A DNA stretch of 43,276 nucleotides from Thermoleophilaceae bacterium (GCA_025928265.1 JAICJV010000018.1:1-43276); one strand, 5' to 3'. Shown: positions 1-10,659, counted from the stretch's first letter. Numbers and translations: made by a program. The notes: a model not told the origin generated them from the letters alone.

Positions 1-10
1 AGGGAGCGTG

Positions 11-26
11 GCGTGCCCCGGCACGC
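11..26 (-). terminator. Hairpin downstream of tRNA-Pro
   Basis: A short GC-only inverted repeat (gcgtgcc / ggcacgc) lies about 45 bases beyond the 3' end of tRNA-Pro in its direction of transcription. It could be a terminator stem, but no T-run follows, so this is only a candidate. Nothing else is visible in bases 1-69. Confidence 0.25.
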
Positions 27-69
27 GAGCGACCGAGGACGCCGCCAGGCACGTCACTACGAAGTGCAA

Positions 70-143
70 TCGGGGCGCCCGGATTTGAACCGGGGACCTC
101 ACCGACCCGAACGGTGCGCGCTACCAGGCTGCGCCACGCCCCG
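70..143 (-). tRNA. tRNA-Pro (anticodon CGG)
   Basis: The minus strand folds into a complete cloverleaf. The 7-bp acceptor stem is CGGGGCG/CGCCCCG, the D stem is GCGC/GCGC, and the anticodon stem CACCG/CGGUG closes the loop UUCGGGU, giving anticodon CGG, which reads CCG proline codons. The T arm is CCCGG-UUCAAAU-CCGGG and the discriminator base is A. CCA is not encoded. The gene lies 14 bases past the recQ stop codon on the same strand, so it may be transcribed with the murJ-lepA-recQ run or from its own promoter. Confidence 0.96.
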
Positions 144-157
144 AAGACGGGGTCAGT

Positions 158-2236
158 CTAGCTTCCCGCCAGTGACAGCACGAGCGGGTGGATCGGGCCC
201 GCGCCGGCGTCGCGCAGCTGGGCGCCGATCGTCGTCAGAGTCCAGCCGGAGAACCAGATGTCGTCCACCAGCAGGCCCGGCTCGCCCTGCGGCGGGGGCG
301 CCACGACCTCGAACTGGCCGCGCACGTTGGACGCCTGCTGCGAGCTGTTCTCCATCTGCCGCTGCGGCGGCCCGTCGCCCACGCGAGCAAGCACGTCCAC
401 GAACGGCAGCCCGAGCGCGTCGGCCAGGCGCTCGGCGAAAACGAGGACCAGTTCCGGCTGCCGCTTGGATGGCACGGCGGCCACCCAGCGCGGCGGTGGA
501 TCGGGTTGCCACTGCGCGTACATCCGCGCCGTGGCGGTGACGAGCTCGTCGCTGAAATGGCCGGTCCGGAAACGCCCCTCTCGCACGAGCGGATCCCAGC
601 CGCCGTCGCCCGAGCGCGCCAGCGCGCGCCCGACCCGAAGCTGGCGGTCGACCGGGATGTTCTTGCGACCCGACTCGCGTGTCGCCGGCCATTGCTTGCG
701 GGGCTCGAGCTCGAGCGGCCGCGAGCGCAGGTGGTCCTGCGCCTCGGCCACGATCTCGCGGTCGAGCGGCTCCGAGAACATCGGCGCGGTGCACGCCGCG
801 CAGCGCCCGCAATCCTCCGCCCGCGGGTCGTCGAGCTCGCCCTGCAGGACCCGCATCAGGCACGCGTCGTCGTCGCCGTAGCGCTCCATCGCATCCTGCT
901 CGGCACGCCGCAGCGCAGTGACCGCCTGGTAGCGGCGCTCGTCGTAGGCCCACGTCTCGCCGGTGCGCACCCAGCCGGATCCCTCCTGCGTGACCGCGCC
1001 CTCCACGTCGAGGATCTTGAGCATCGCGCTGATCCGGCCCTGGCCCAGGTTCACGGCGGCCGCCAGCTCGCCCAGCTTCACCGGCTCGTCCGACGAGGCG
1101 ATCATCTCCACCACCGCCTCGGCCTTCTCGCGCGGCGGGAACGCGGTGGCGATGAAGTAGTCCTGGATGTCGCGGTCCTCGATGCCGCGCAGCAGCACGG
1201 CATGCGCTTCGGGCAGCGCGCGGCCCGCGCGGCCGACCTGCTGGTAGTACGCGATCGCCGACGACGGCGCCTGGTAGTGCACGACGAAGCCGAGGTCGGG
1301 CTTGTCGTAGCCCATGCCCAGCGCGGAGGTGGCGACCACCGCCTTCACCTCGTTGCGGAGGAGCAGCTGCTCGGCTTCGACGCGCACCGCATCGTCGGTC
1401 TCGCCCGAGTAGGCGACTGCCGAGATGCCCTTGCCCTTGAGCCACTCGGCGACCGCCTCGGTGTCGCGCTTGGTGAGGCAGTAGACGATCCCCGAGCCGG
1501 GGAACTCCGGCAGCCAGCGCGCGAGCCACGCGAGACGCTCGGCCTGCGACGGCAGCGACACGACCTCGAGCCGCAGCGACGATCGCGCCAGCTCGCCGCG
1601 ATACGTACGGAGCTCCGAGCGCGACCCTGCGCTGAGCTGCTCGACCACGTCGGCCACCACGCGGTCGTTCGCAGTCGCCGTCGTGCAGAGCACAGCGGCG
1701 TCGGGCCGCAGCCGCTCGAGCGCCTCGCGGATGCGCCGGTAGTCGGGCCGGAAGTCGTGGCCCCAGTCGGACACGCAGTGCGCCTCGTCGATCACGAGCA
1801 GCCCGACGCGCTCGGCGAACAGCGGCAGCATCGTGTCGCGAAAGCGGCGGTTGTTGAGCCGCTCTGGCGAGATCAAGAGCAAATCCACGTCATCCCGGTC
1901 GAGCATGTCGCGCACGGCGTCCCAGTCGTCGCGGTTCGTGCTGTTGATCGTGTGCGCACGCAGGCCCAGCCGCCCCGCCGCCTCGATCTGGTTGCGCATG
2001 AGCGCGAGCAGCGGCGAGATGAGCAGCGTCGGCCCCTCCCCCGCCTCGCGCAGCAGCTTTGTGGCGATGAAGTACACCGCCGACTTGCCCCAGCCCGTCC
2101 GCTGCACGCACAGCACGCGGCGGCGATCGGCGACCAGGTCGTCGATCGCCTCGCGCTGGTGCTCGCGGAAGGCGGCCGAGGGCCCCGCGAGCGCCTGGAG
2201 CAACGCCTCTGCCGGCTGCGGACTGCCGACCGCCAA
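158..2236 (-). CDS. recQ: RecQ-family ATP-dependent DNA helicase with C-terminal PRTase-like domain
   Basis: A 692-residue 3'-5' superfamily 2 DNA helicase. Walker A is TGWGKS (K51), motif II is DEAH (about 150-153, in VIDEAHCVSDWGHDF), motif III is TTATAN, motif V is TSALGMGYDKPD and motif VI is QQVGRAGRAL. The RecQ zinc module shows four cysteines, the last three as CGRCAAC. Instead of an HRDC domain, the last 130 or so residues resemble a ComF-type phosphoribosyltransferase, with an NVRGQFEV stretch and the PRPP-loop-like LLVDDIWFSGWT. The start is TTG directly after the lepA stop; a later start is possible. It is the last protein gene of the murJ-lepA-recQ run. Helicase identity is certain; the role of the tail is unknown. 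Confidence 0.95.
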   Translation of the reverse strand: MAVGSPQPAEALLQALAGPSAAFREHQREAIDDLVADRRRVLCVQRTGWGKSAVYFIATKLLREAGEGPTLLISPLLALMRNQIEAAGRLGLRAHTINSTNRDDWDAVRDMLDRDDVDLLLISPERLNNRRFRDTMLPLFAERVGLLVIDEAHCVSDWGHDFRPDYRRIREALERLRPDAAVLCTTATANDRVVADVVEQLSAGSRSELRTYRGELARSSLRLEVVSLPSQAERLAWLARWLPEFPGSGIVYCLTKRDTEAVAEWLKGKGISAVAYSGETDDAVRVEAEQLLLRNEVKAVVATSALGMGYDKPDLGFVVHYQAPSSAIAYYQQVGRAGRALPEAHAVLLRGIEDRDIQDYFIATAFPPREKAEAVVEMIASSDEPVKLGELAAAVNLGQGRISAMLKILDVEGAVTQEGSGWVRTGETWAYDERRYQAVTALRRAEQDAMERYGDDDACLMRVLQGELDDPRAEDCGRCAACTAPMFSEPLDREIVAEAQDHLRSRPLELEPRKQWPATRESGRKNIPVDRQLRVGRALARSGDGGWDPLVREGRFRTGHFSDELVTATARMYAQWQPDPPPRWVAAVPSKRQPELVLVFAERLADALGLPFVDVLARVGDGPPQRQMENSSQQASNVRGQFEVVAPPPQGEPGLLVDDIWFSGWTLTTIGAQLRDAGAGPIHPLVLSLAGS

Positions 2237-4048
<1,812 letters not shown>

Positions 4049-4057
4049 GTCTGAAGC

Positions 4058-5689
4058 TTAGGTACGGCGCAGACGTCCGCCCAGCAGCCGGCCGATCTGG
4101 CGGGCCTCGCCCACGCGCAGCAGGAGGACGCCCGCCGTATACACCGCGATGCCGCAAGCGATGCCCAGACCGAGGCTCACGATCTGGCCCGCGAGGCTGC
4201 GCCCGAGCGCGTGGTCGAGGATGTCCCAGACGGCGTAGCTGACCGCCGCCAGCGCAGCACCCGCCGCGAGGATCCGCAGCACCGCCGACAGGATCCGGCC
4301 GCCCTCGATCCCGCCCAGGTCGAAGCGCAGGTACCACGCCTGGAGCACCACCTGGATCAACGTGCCGGCCACCGATCCCAGCACCACGCCCTTCACGCCG
4401 AGCGGCCCGTACAGCGCGGCGCTGATGCCCGCGTTCACCACGAGGTTGCCCACCGCGATCGCCGTGTTCAGCCACGGCCGCTGGAGGCTGAAGAACGTGC
4501 GCGAGAACAGCAGGCTCGCGCCGTTGGCCGGCAGCGACAGCGCCCACACCCACATGGCCTGCGACACGAGGTCGGTGGCCGCCGTGTTGAAGGCGCCGCG
4601 CTGGTACACGAGCCGCGTGATCGGCTCGGCCAGCACACCCATGAGGATCGCCGACGGGATCAGCAGCAGGAGGATCTGGCGGATGCCGTTCGACATCGTC
4701 GCGCGCAGGTCGCCGAGCGCGCCGCGGGCGGCGAAGCGCGAGAGCGTCGGGAACAGGATCGTGGCGATCGCGACGCTGAACAGCCCCTGCGGAAGCATGT
4801 AGATGCGGAACGCCTTGTCGATCGCCGACGGCGCCTCGTCGTTCACGAGCGTGCCGAAGATCGAGTTGATCAGCGCGTCGAAATTGATCAGGCCGAGCGC
4901 GATCGTCACCGGCAGCATCAGCTTGAGCACGCGCAGCACGTGCGCGTTGCGCCACGCGAGATTGAGCGTGAAGCGGCCGCCGCGGCCACGCAGCCACGGC
5001 AGCGGCAGCAGGAACTGCACGATCGTGCCGAGCAGCACGCCGATCGCGTACGAGTAGACCCGGTCGTCGCCGTGGAACAGCGGCGTGAGCCCGACCAGCG
5101 AGCCGATGATGATGAGGTTCCACACCACCGGCGCGAGCGCGGGCACGCTGAAGTGCTCGAACGAGTTGAGCATGCCGACGATGACGCCCGACAGCGCCAG
5201 GAGCAGCACGATCGGGAACATGATCCGCGAGAGCTGGACGGTGAGGTCCTGCAGGTGCGGCGAGAAGCCCGGCGCGAAGATCGGCATGATCCACGGCGCC
5301 GTCAGCCAGAAGATGATCGTGAGGCTGCCGAGGATCATCGTGATCAGCGACAGGAGACCGGAGGCGACCGCGAACGCCTCCTTCCGGCGGCCCTTCTCGA
5401 GCAGCTCGGTGAAAACCGGCACGAACGCGCCCTGCAGCGCCGCGTCGGCGAACAGCGCCCGCATCAGGTTCGGGACCTGGAACGCGATCGTGAACGCCGA
5501 CATCGCGCCGCTCACACCGAAGTAGCTCGCGGCCACGATCTCGCGCACGAGACCGACCACCCGCGAGAGCCCCGTCGCCGCCGAGAAGAAGGCCGTGCTT
5601 ACCGCAAGCCGGCGGCCCGTCGAGGACTGCTCCGCGGGCGGAAATTCGGCGCCCGTGCCGGGCGAGTCGGATCGCTCGTCCACCGCCAC
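4058..5689 (-). CDS. murJ: Lipid II flippase MurJ (MviN family)
   Basis: A polytopic membrane protein of 543 residues with about 14 predicted transmembrane segments. It carries the MurJ signatures SAATGLSRVVGLVREIVAAS near the N-terminus and a GAFNTAATDL stretch in the middle. MurJ moves lipid-linked peptidoglycan precursor across the membrane and works with the elongasome genes at the other end of the window. A polar 25-residue tail precedes the first membrane segment; two GTG codons (5689 and 5683) are possible starts. It is divergent from rpsT with 62 bases between them. Actinobacterial murJ is more often near the origin, so its place upstream of lepA is slightly unusual. Confidence 0.93.
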   Translation of the reverse strand: MAVDERSDSPGTGAEFPPAEQSSTGRRLAVSTAFFSAATGLSRVVGLVREIVAASYFGVSGAMSAFTIAFQVPNLMRALFADAALQGAFVPVFTELLEKGRRKEAFAVASGLLSLITMILGSLTIIFWLTAPWIMPIFAPGFSPHLQDLTVQLSRIMFPIVLLLALSGVIVGMLNSFEHFSVPALAPVVWNLIIIGSLVGLTPLFHGDDRVYSYAIGVLLGTIVQFLLPLPWLRGRGGRFTLNLAWRNAHVLRVLKLMLPVTIALGLINFDALINSIFGTLVNDEAPSAIDKAFRIYMLPQGLFSVAIATILFPTLSRFAARGALGDLRATMSNGIRQILLLLIPSAILMGVLAEPITRLVYQRGAFNTAATDLVSQAMWVWALSLPANGASLLFSRTFFSLQRPWLNTAIAVGNLVVNAGISAALYGPLGVKGVVLGSVAGTLIQVVLQAWYLRFDLGGIEGGRILSAVLRILAAGAALAAVSYAVWDILDHALGRSLAGQIVSLGLGIACGIAVYTAGVLLLRVGEARQIGRLLGGRLRRT

Positions 5690-5697
5690 GCGGGCGC

Positions 5698-5722
5698 TAT
5701 AGTACGGCCCCGCCGCGGCGGG
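5698..5722 (+). promoter_or_regulatory. Possible -10 box and palindrome in the murJ/rpsT divergent region
   Basis: TATAGT at 5698-5703 fits a -10 hexamer for rpsT, although no convincing -35 is seen. A perfect 14-bp palindrome, cccgccgcggcggg (5709-5722), would lie in the rpsT 5' leader. It could be an operator or a leader hairpin. Confidence 0.3.
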
Positions 5723-5751
5723 CCATCGCCCTTCGCGGCGTCTCTACGTAT

Positions 5752-6015
5752 ATGGCCAACATCGCCTCACAAGAAAAGCGCAACCAGCGGTCGCTCCGCG
5801 AGCGGCTCGAGAACCGGCGCTACACGTCGAGCGTGAAGACCTACTTCCGCCGGCTTGAGGCGGCCGTCGGCGACGGCGACTCCGACCGCGCCGACTCCGA
5901 GTTCAAGACGCTCGTGTCGACGATCGACCGCGCGGTCAAGCGCGGCGCGCTCCACGCCAACAACGGCGCGCGCAAGAAGTCCCGAGCCTCGAAGCTCCGG
6001 GCTCGCCTCGGTTAG
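5752..6015 (+). CDS. rpsT: 30S ribosomal protein S20
   Basis: An 87-residue, strongly basic, helix-rich protein starting MANIASQEKRNQRS and ending in the alanine/lysine-rich segment typical of S20 (GALHANNGARKKSRASKL). It binds 16S rRNA in the 30S subunit. It is alone on the plus strand, divergent from murJ. Its TAG stop (6013-6015) overlaps the TAA stop of the convergent ABC permease gene (6012-6014), leaving no room for a dedicated terminator. No strong Shine-Dalgarno precedes the ATG. Confidence 0.98.
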   Translation: MANIASQEKRNQRSLRERLENRRYTSSVKTYFRRLEAAVGDGDSDRADSEFKTLVSTIDRAVKRGALHANNGARKKSRASKLRARLG

Positions 6016-6749
6016 ACCCGGTTCGTGTCGCGCCGGTAGGCGAACCTCGCGAGCCGCGCCAGGACGAGCGTCCAGACGGCGACCACGATCCAGCCCTTGG
6101 CGCCCCAGGCGCTGCCGCCGATTCCGACGCGGCCCGCCTGCACCAGCCAGTACGACGGCAGGTACTGCGCGACGTGGTAGAGGAAGGTGCCGCTGGTGAG
6201 CGGGAACCACGCGCCGCTGACGAGCGAGAGCAGCGACACCACGCCGCCCGTCGCCGGCCCGATCGAATCGGCGGTCATCAGGTGGCCGAGCAGGATGCCG
6301 AGCGCCGCGAACGGCAGCAGCGCGATCAGTACGAGCGCGGTCATCTCGACCCACTTGCCGAGCGACATGCTCACACCCAGCGCAAGACCCGAGATGTAGA
6401 GCAGCGCAAGCGTGGTGCAGGCCGTGAGGTATGCGGTGATGACCTTCGCGCGGAAGTAGGCGACGGCGGTGAGTGGCGTCACCCGCAGTTGTCGCGTCCA
6501 GCCGGCCGTGCGCTCGGCGGCGATGCGCGCGCCGCTCGAGACCATGGCCATCATCGTCCCGAACGACGCGATGCTCACCATGAAGTAGAGCGCCGCCGAG
6601 ATCCCCGTGCCGCTCAGGTCGTGGTCGCTCTTCTGCGGCCCTGCGATCACGAAGTAGAGGACCAGTGGGAAGACCAGCGTGAACGTGAAGAAGCGCGCGT
6701 TGCGGAACAGCCGGACGAGCTCGAAGCGGGTGTAGGCGACCTGGCTCAC
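6012..6749 (-). CDS. ABC-2 type transporter permease
   Basis: A 245-residue membrane protein with about six transmembrane segments and the ABC-2 fold seen in DrrB-like drug exporters. A short cytoplasmic N-terminus (MSQVAYTRFELVRLFRN) leads into the first segment, and a loop with AAERTAGWTRQLRVTPL precedes the core. The GTG start overlaps the TGA stop of the ATPase gene in a GTGA junction, which fixes the start and indicates translational coupling. With the ATPase it should form a two-component exporter; the substrate cannot be told from sequence. Confidence 0.9.
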   Translation of the reverse strand: MSQVAYTRFELVRLFRNARFFTFTLVFPLVLYFVIAGPQKSDHDLSGTGISAALYFMVSIASFGTMMAMVSSGARIAAERTAGWTRQLRVTPLTAVAYFRAKVITAYLTACTTLALLYISGLALGVSMSLGKWVEMTALVLIALLPFAALGILLGHLMTADSIGPATGGVVSLLSLVSGAWFPLTSGTFLYHVAQYLPSYWLVQAGRVGIGGSAWGAKGWIVVAVWTLVLARLARFAYRRDTNRV

Positions 6750-7654
6750 GCGTCGCCGTCCGTCCCCGTCGTGAGCTCGATGAACGCCTCCTCGAGGCCC
6801 GCGCCCGCTATCTCGATGTCGCGCGCCGAGGGGTAGCCCGCGAGCAGAGCGCGGATCGCGGCGTCGGAGTCGGAGCACGTCAGGACGACCGCCTCGCCGC
6901 GGCGCTCCGCCTGCACCGCGCCGGGCAGGTCGCGCAGGGCGTCGAGGTCGGCATCCGGGAGCGTGGCGCGGATGCGGCGATTCCCCACGCGCGCCTTGAT
7001 CTCGGTCGTCGGCCCGTCGGCCACGACGCGGCCGCGCGCCATCAGCACGGCGCGATCGGCGTAGTCGTCGGCCTCGTCGAGGTAGTGGGTGGTGAACAGA
7101 ACCGTCTTGCCACCCGAGGCGAACGCGCGCATCGCGGTCCAGAACGCGATTCGCGCCTCCACGTCCATCGCCACGGTCGGCTCGTCGAGCACCAACAGGT
7201 CGGGATCGCTGACCAGGGCGACTGCCAGGCGCACGCGCTGGGTCTGGCCGCCGGACAGCTTCTGGGTGCGGCGCTCGGCGATCTCGGCGATCCCGACCAG
7301 GTCGAGCACCTGATCCACATCGAGCGGATCGGGATAGAGCGACGCCATCATCTCCACGAGCTCACGCACCGACAGATCGCGCACGAGCTCGCCGGTCTGG
7401 AGCATCGCGCCGACGAGCCCCGCGTCGACCGCGTCGCGCGGCGAGCGGTCGAGCACGCTGACGCTGCCGCTGTCGGGCGCGCTGAGGCCCAGCAGCATGT
7501 CGATCGTGGTGGACTTGCCGGCGCCGTTGGGCCCGAGCAGCGCCACGGTCTCACCGGGTTCGATCGTCACGTCGATCCCGCGAACCGCGCGAACGGTCCC
7601 CTGGGGCGTGTGGAAGGACTTGGTCAGATCTTCGAGCGCGATACCTGTCTGCAT
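6746..7654 (-). CDS. ABC transporter ATP-binding protein (DrrA-like)
   Basis: A 302-residue ATPase with Walker A GPNGAGKST, signature LSGGQTQRV, Walker B LLVLDEP and H-loop TTHYL, followed by the 80-residue C-terminal extension usual in DrrA/CcmA-type exporter ATPases. I start it at ATG 7654 (MQTGIALEDL), where homology to the family begins; an in-frame GTG at 7726 would add a low-quality Arg/Ser-rich leader. It lies 84 bases after holA and is coupled to the permease gene. Confidence 0.93.
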   Translation of the reverse strand: MQTGIALEDLTKSFHTPQGTVRAVRGIDVTIEPGETVALLGPNGAGKSTTIDMLLGLSAPDSGSVSVLDRSPRDAVDAGLVGAMLQTGELVRDLSVRELVEMMASLYPDPLDVDQVLDLVGIAEIAERRTQKLSGGQTQRVRLAVALVSDPDLLVLDEPTVAMDVEARIAFWTAMRAFASGGKTVLFTTHYLDEADDYADRAVLMARGRVVADGPTTEIKARVGNRRIRATLPDADLDALRDLPGAVQAERRGEAVVLTCSDSDAAIRALLAGYPSARDIEIAGAGLEEAFIELTTGTDGDA

Positions 7655-7738
7655 GGCGGCCAGGGTGTCACTCGACCCGGAAGCTGTCGTCCTCCGTAAG
7701 AACGGTCTTGGCGCATAAGTCCACACTTAGCTCCGCGG

Positions 7739-8698
7739 CTATGCCGCGGCCTTCGTGAGCGTGAGCGAGAACGCCGTGTCCTCGTCGAGCCCGGCACCGC
7801 CGCCGCGCAGCTCGATCTCGAGATCGGCGAACGCGCAGAGCGCGCGGGCCAGCGCGTCGCGATCGGCCTTCTTCGCCTGCGCCAGCGTCCGCTTGGCGGC
7901 CCACGGCGGCATCTTCATGGCGCCCGCCACCTTCGACTCGGGCACCCCCGCGTCGAGCAGCTCGGTGGCGCGGTGCACATCGCGCAGGCGCCGGACGATC
8001 GCGTAGCTCAGCTTGCTCGGCGGGTCGCCCGCGCCGGTGAGGCGCTCGGCCAGGCGCAGGCTGGTGGCCGTATCGCCCGCCACGAGCGCGTCGGCCAGGT
8101 CGTAGACCTGCTCGGTGGCCTCGCCCGACGCCAGCCGCCGCACCTGATCGGCCGACAGCTGCGTCTTCGGGTGCGCCAGCGTGGACAGGCGCTCCACCTC
8201 GCGCGCGATCCGCTGCTGACGCGTGCCCACCACGGCCACCAGCGCCTTCGCCGCCTCCGAGTCGATGTTGAGGCCCTCCTCGGCGGCGCGCTCCATCGCC
8301 CACTTGGGCATCTGCCACGGCTTCGGGGCCGTGTACTCGCGCTGCTCGCCGCCCGCCTTCTCGACGGCCTTGACGAGGCGCGCGAGCGGCTTCGCGCGGG
8401 CCACGAGCACGAGCACGGTCCCCTCCGTGATCCCCTCCAGGGCAGCCTCGAGCGGCTCGAGCTCGCCGGCCTTCCACGCCTCGACGCCGTCCACGAGCAG
8501 GTAGCGGTCGCCGGTGGCGAACGTGAGCGTCATCAGCGCGGCCGCGACCACCTCGGGCTTGTCGACCTTGCCGTCGAACTGCTCGAGCGCGCCGGGCCCG
8601 TTCTCGTCCTCTGCGCGGCGGCGCACGCGGGCGCGCCAGGCGTCGATCTTGGGGTCGTCGTCGCCGCAGACCAGGTAGACGGGCTTGAGCGAGGCCAT
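7739..8698 (-). CDS. holA: DNA polymerase III subunit delta
   Basis: A 319-residue clamp-loader subunit that opens the beta clamp. It has the N-terminal delta fold (MASLKPVYLVCGDD, then a GDRYLLVDGVEAW stretch), the helical middle with GTRQQRIAREVERLS, and the C-terminal collar with EATEQVYDLADAL and LSYAIVRRLRDVHR. The family normally has about 320-340 residues. holA usually follows comEC directly; here 9 kb of other genes separate them, and the gene lies 10 bases after the universal stress protein gene on the same strand. Confidence 0.93.
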   Translation of the reverse strand: MASLKPVYLVCGDDDPKIDAWRARVRRRAEDENGPGALEQFDGKVDKPEVVAAALMTLTFATGDRYLLVDGVEAWKAGELEPLEAALEGITEGTVLVLVARAKPLARLVKAVEKAGGEQREYTAPKPWQMPKWAMERAAEEGLNIDSEAAKALVAVVGTRQQRIAREVERLSTLAHPKTQLSADQVRRLASGEATEQVYDLADALVAGDTATSLRLAERLTGAGDPPSKLSYAIVRRLRDVHRATELLDAGVPESKVAGAMKMPPWAAKRTLAQAKKADRDALARALCAFADLEIELRGGGAGLDEDTAFSLTLTKAAA

Positions 8699-8708
8699 GG
8701 CCCGCAGT

Positions 8709-9203
8709 CTAGGAAGCGGACCCGTCGGCTTCGCGCGCCGCGTGGGCGACGAACACGGGGATCTGCGCGTGGCGCATCACGTACTGGCTCACGCTGCCGA
8801 CCATCGCCGCCCCCACCCTGCCGATCCCGCGCGCGCCCATCAGGATCGCGTCGTAGTTCGACTCGTTCGCGTGCGCGGCGATCTCGGGGCCCGCCTTGCC
8901 GCGCTTCAGATGCGTCCGCACGGGGATCTCCTCCGGGATCCGCGCGATCGCCTCGCGGAGGCGCTTGTCGCCTTCGTCGTCTGCGTCCGCCTGGAGCGCT
9001 GCCGGCGACTGCGCCGCCCAGCCCCAGCGGGACGACTCGCTGACCATGTCCGGCACCACCGTGATGAGCGCGATGGTGGAGCGGTCGCGCAGCGCGACGG
9101 TCACCGCGGCGCGCAGCGCGAGCTCGGAGCTCTCAGACCCGTCCAGCGGGACCAGCAGGCGGTGGAAGTGGAGCTCGCCGAGGGCCTCCATTGCCAGCAG
9201 CAT
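8709..9203 (-). CDS. Universal stress protein (UspA family)
   Basis: A single UspA domain of about 160 residues. It begins with LLVPLDGSESSELAL and ends with the ATP-binding motif GARGIGRVGAAMVGSVS, the G-x2-G-x9-G-S pattern of nucleotide-binding Usp proteins. Starts at 9203 (MLLAMEALGEL) and 9191 (MEALGEL) are both possible, and neither has a clear Shine-Dalgarno. Either way it begins inside the 3' end of the upstream histidine kinase gene (59-71 bases of overlap in another frame), so response regulator, kinase and Usp are probably one operon. Confidence 0.88.
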   Translation of the reverse strand: MLLAMEALGELHFHRLLVPLDGSESSELALRAAVTVALRDRSTIALITVVPDMVSESSRWGWAAQSPAALQADADDEGDKRLREAIARIPEEIPVRTHLKRGKAGPEIAAHANESNYDAILMGARGIGRVGAAMVGSVSQYVMRHAQIPVFVAHAAREADGSAS

Positions 9204-10659
9204 CGCGCAACGCGGCCCGGGACGATCCGCGCGTACGCCGGTAGCCGGGGATCGTGAAGCCCACGGTCGCCCCCTTGCCCGGCTCGCTCTCCGCCCAGAT
9301 CCGGCCACCGTGTGCCTCCACGAGGACGCGTGCGATCGGCAGGCCCAGGCCGCTCCCGCCGCGGTCGCGGGCGCGGCTCGCGTCGGTGCGGTGGAAGCGC
9401 TCGAAGATTCGCTCGAGCTGGTCGGCCTGGATGCCGGGGCCGGTATCGGAGACCGCGAACTCCACCTCGTCGCCGCGGACCTCGACCCCAACCGCGATCG
9501 CATCGCCGTCGCTCGTGTGGTTCACCGCGTTGCGGATCAGGTTGCGGAGCACCTGCGTCACGCGATCGAGATCGGCGTAGAGGAAGCCCTCGGCGTTCTC
9601 CACGCGGTAGTCGCGTTCACCGAACAGCGGCAGGTCGCGCGCGGTGTCCTCCAGCAGGAGCGAGAGGTCGATCCACTGCGGCTCGATCAGGCGGCTGCTG
9701 TCGGCACCGGCGAGGGTCAGGAGATCCGCGACCAGGCGGTCCATCGCGTCGAGGTGGCGCAGCAGGGTTCTCAGCCCCTCCTCCCGTGCGCGCTCGTCGG
9801 TCTCACCGCGCAGCAACTCCACCTGCGCCTTCATCACGGTCAGCGGCGTGCGCAGCTCGTGCGAGGCGTCGGAGACGAACTCGCGCTGGCGCCCGAATGC
9901 GTGCTTGAGCCGGTCGAGCATGCGGTCGAAGCTGCGGCCGAGCGACGCGATCTCGCCACGGCCCTCCATGTGCACGCGGTGGTCCAGATCGCCGGCGTCG
10001 ACGTCAGCGGCCACACGCGTTATCCGCCGCAGCGGGGCCGCGATCAGCACCGCCATTCCCGCCGCGACGACCAGCGCGAGAACGACCGCCAGCAGGCCGA
10101 CGATCACGAAGTTGCGCTGGAGCCCGGCCTGGTCGCGATCGAAATTGCTGAGCGGGTCGGCAACGCGGAGGGTGGCGATCGTGCGCCCGTCGCGGACGAT
10201 CGGGTGGGTCTCCACGCGCAGCCGCCCAGCCTGCTCGGCCTCGACCGTGGCGAGGCCGGATGGCGAGTCCAGCAACCCGTCACCGCGACCCTCGCGGGCC
10301 TCGTCGCCGCGGTCCTCCCGAGCGCGTTCGGCCGTGACGATGGCCGGATGATTGGTGACGGGGCCGACGCCGTTCACGTCGATCACGAAGATCCGCGACT
10401 CGGGGTGGTAGGTCTGGCTCCTTATGAAGCTGCGCGCCACGCGCTCGACGGCCTTCGGCGTGCTCAGGTTCTTGCCGCTCGAGAACTCGTGCCACTCGGC
10501 CACCTGGCCCGCGAGCTCGTGATCGATCCGGCCCTTCGCGTTCGCGCGCGTGGCGCGATACACGGCGACGAACGCGAGCACCAGCGTGAGCGCGACGACC
10601 GCCACGATCGCGATCGCGAGCTGCACGCGCAGGCTGCTGAGAAGTGACCGCAGGCGCAT
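9133..10659 (-). CDS. Sensor histidine kinase, HAMP-containing (EnvZ/OmpR-type partner)
   Basis: A 508-residue membrane kinase. There are two transmembrane segments (about 10-32 and 185-210) flanking a roughly 150-residue extracytoplasmic sensor region, then HAMP, the H-box SDASHELRTPL, N-box NLIRNAVNHT, G1 SDTGPGI, F-box IFERFHR and G2 GGSGLGLPIA. The ATG overlaps the regulator's TGA in a TGATG junction. The last 45 residues after the ATPase fold (FTIPGY) are Arg/Pro-rich and read through the start of the Usp gene, so they may add little. The signal sensed is unknown; the neighbouring heme and flavin genes suggest a redox-related stimulus. Confidence 0.93.
   Translation of the reverse strand: MRLRSLLSSLRVQLAIAIVAVVALTLVLAFVAVYRATRANAKGRIDHELAGQVAEWHEFSSGKNLSTPKAVERVARSFIRSQTYHPESRIFVIDVNGVGPVTNHPAIVTAERAREDRGDEAREGRGDGLLDSPSGLATVEAEQAGRLRVETHPIVRDGRTIATLRVADPLSNFDRDQAGLQRNFVIVGLLAVVLALVVAAGMAVLIAAPLRRITRVAADVDAGDLDHRVHMEGRGEIASLGRSFDRMLDRLKHAFGRQREFVSDASHELRTPLTVMKAQVELLRGETDERAREEGLRTLLRHLDAMDRLVADLLTLAGADSSRLIEPQWIDLSLLLEDTARDLPLFGERDYRVENAEGFLYADLDRVTQVLRNLIRNAVNHTSDGDAIAVGVEVRGDEVEFAVSDTGPGIQADQLERIFERFHRTDASRARDRGGSGLGLPIARVLVEAHGGRIWAESEPGKGATVGFTIPGYRRTRGSSRAALRDAAGNGGPRRAPLPPPAGPAGRV

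Noticed and set aside
7655-7726. Upstream GTG start for the ABC ATPase
   Set aside because: The added 24 residues are Arg/Ser/Thr-rich and not part of the family; ATG 7654 starts just before the conserved region.
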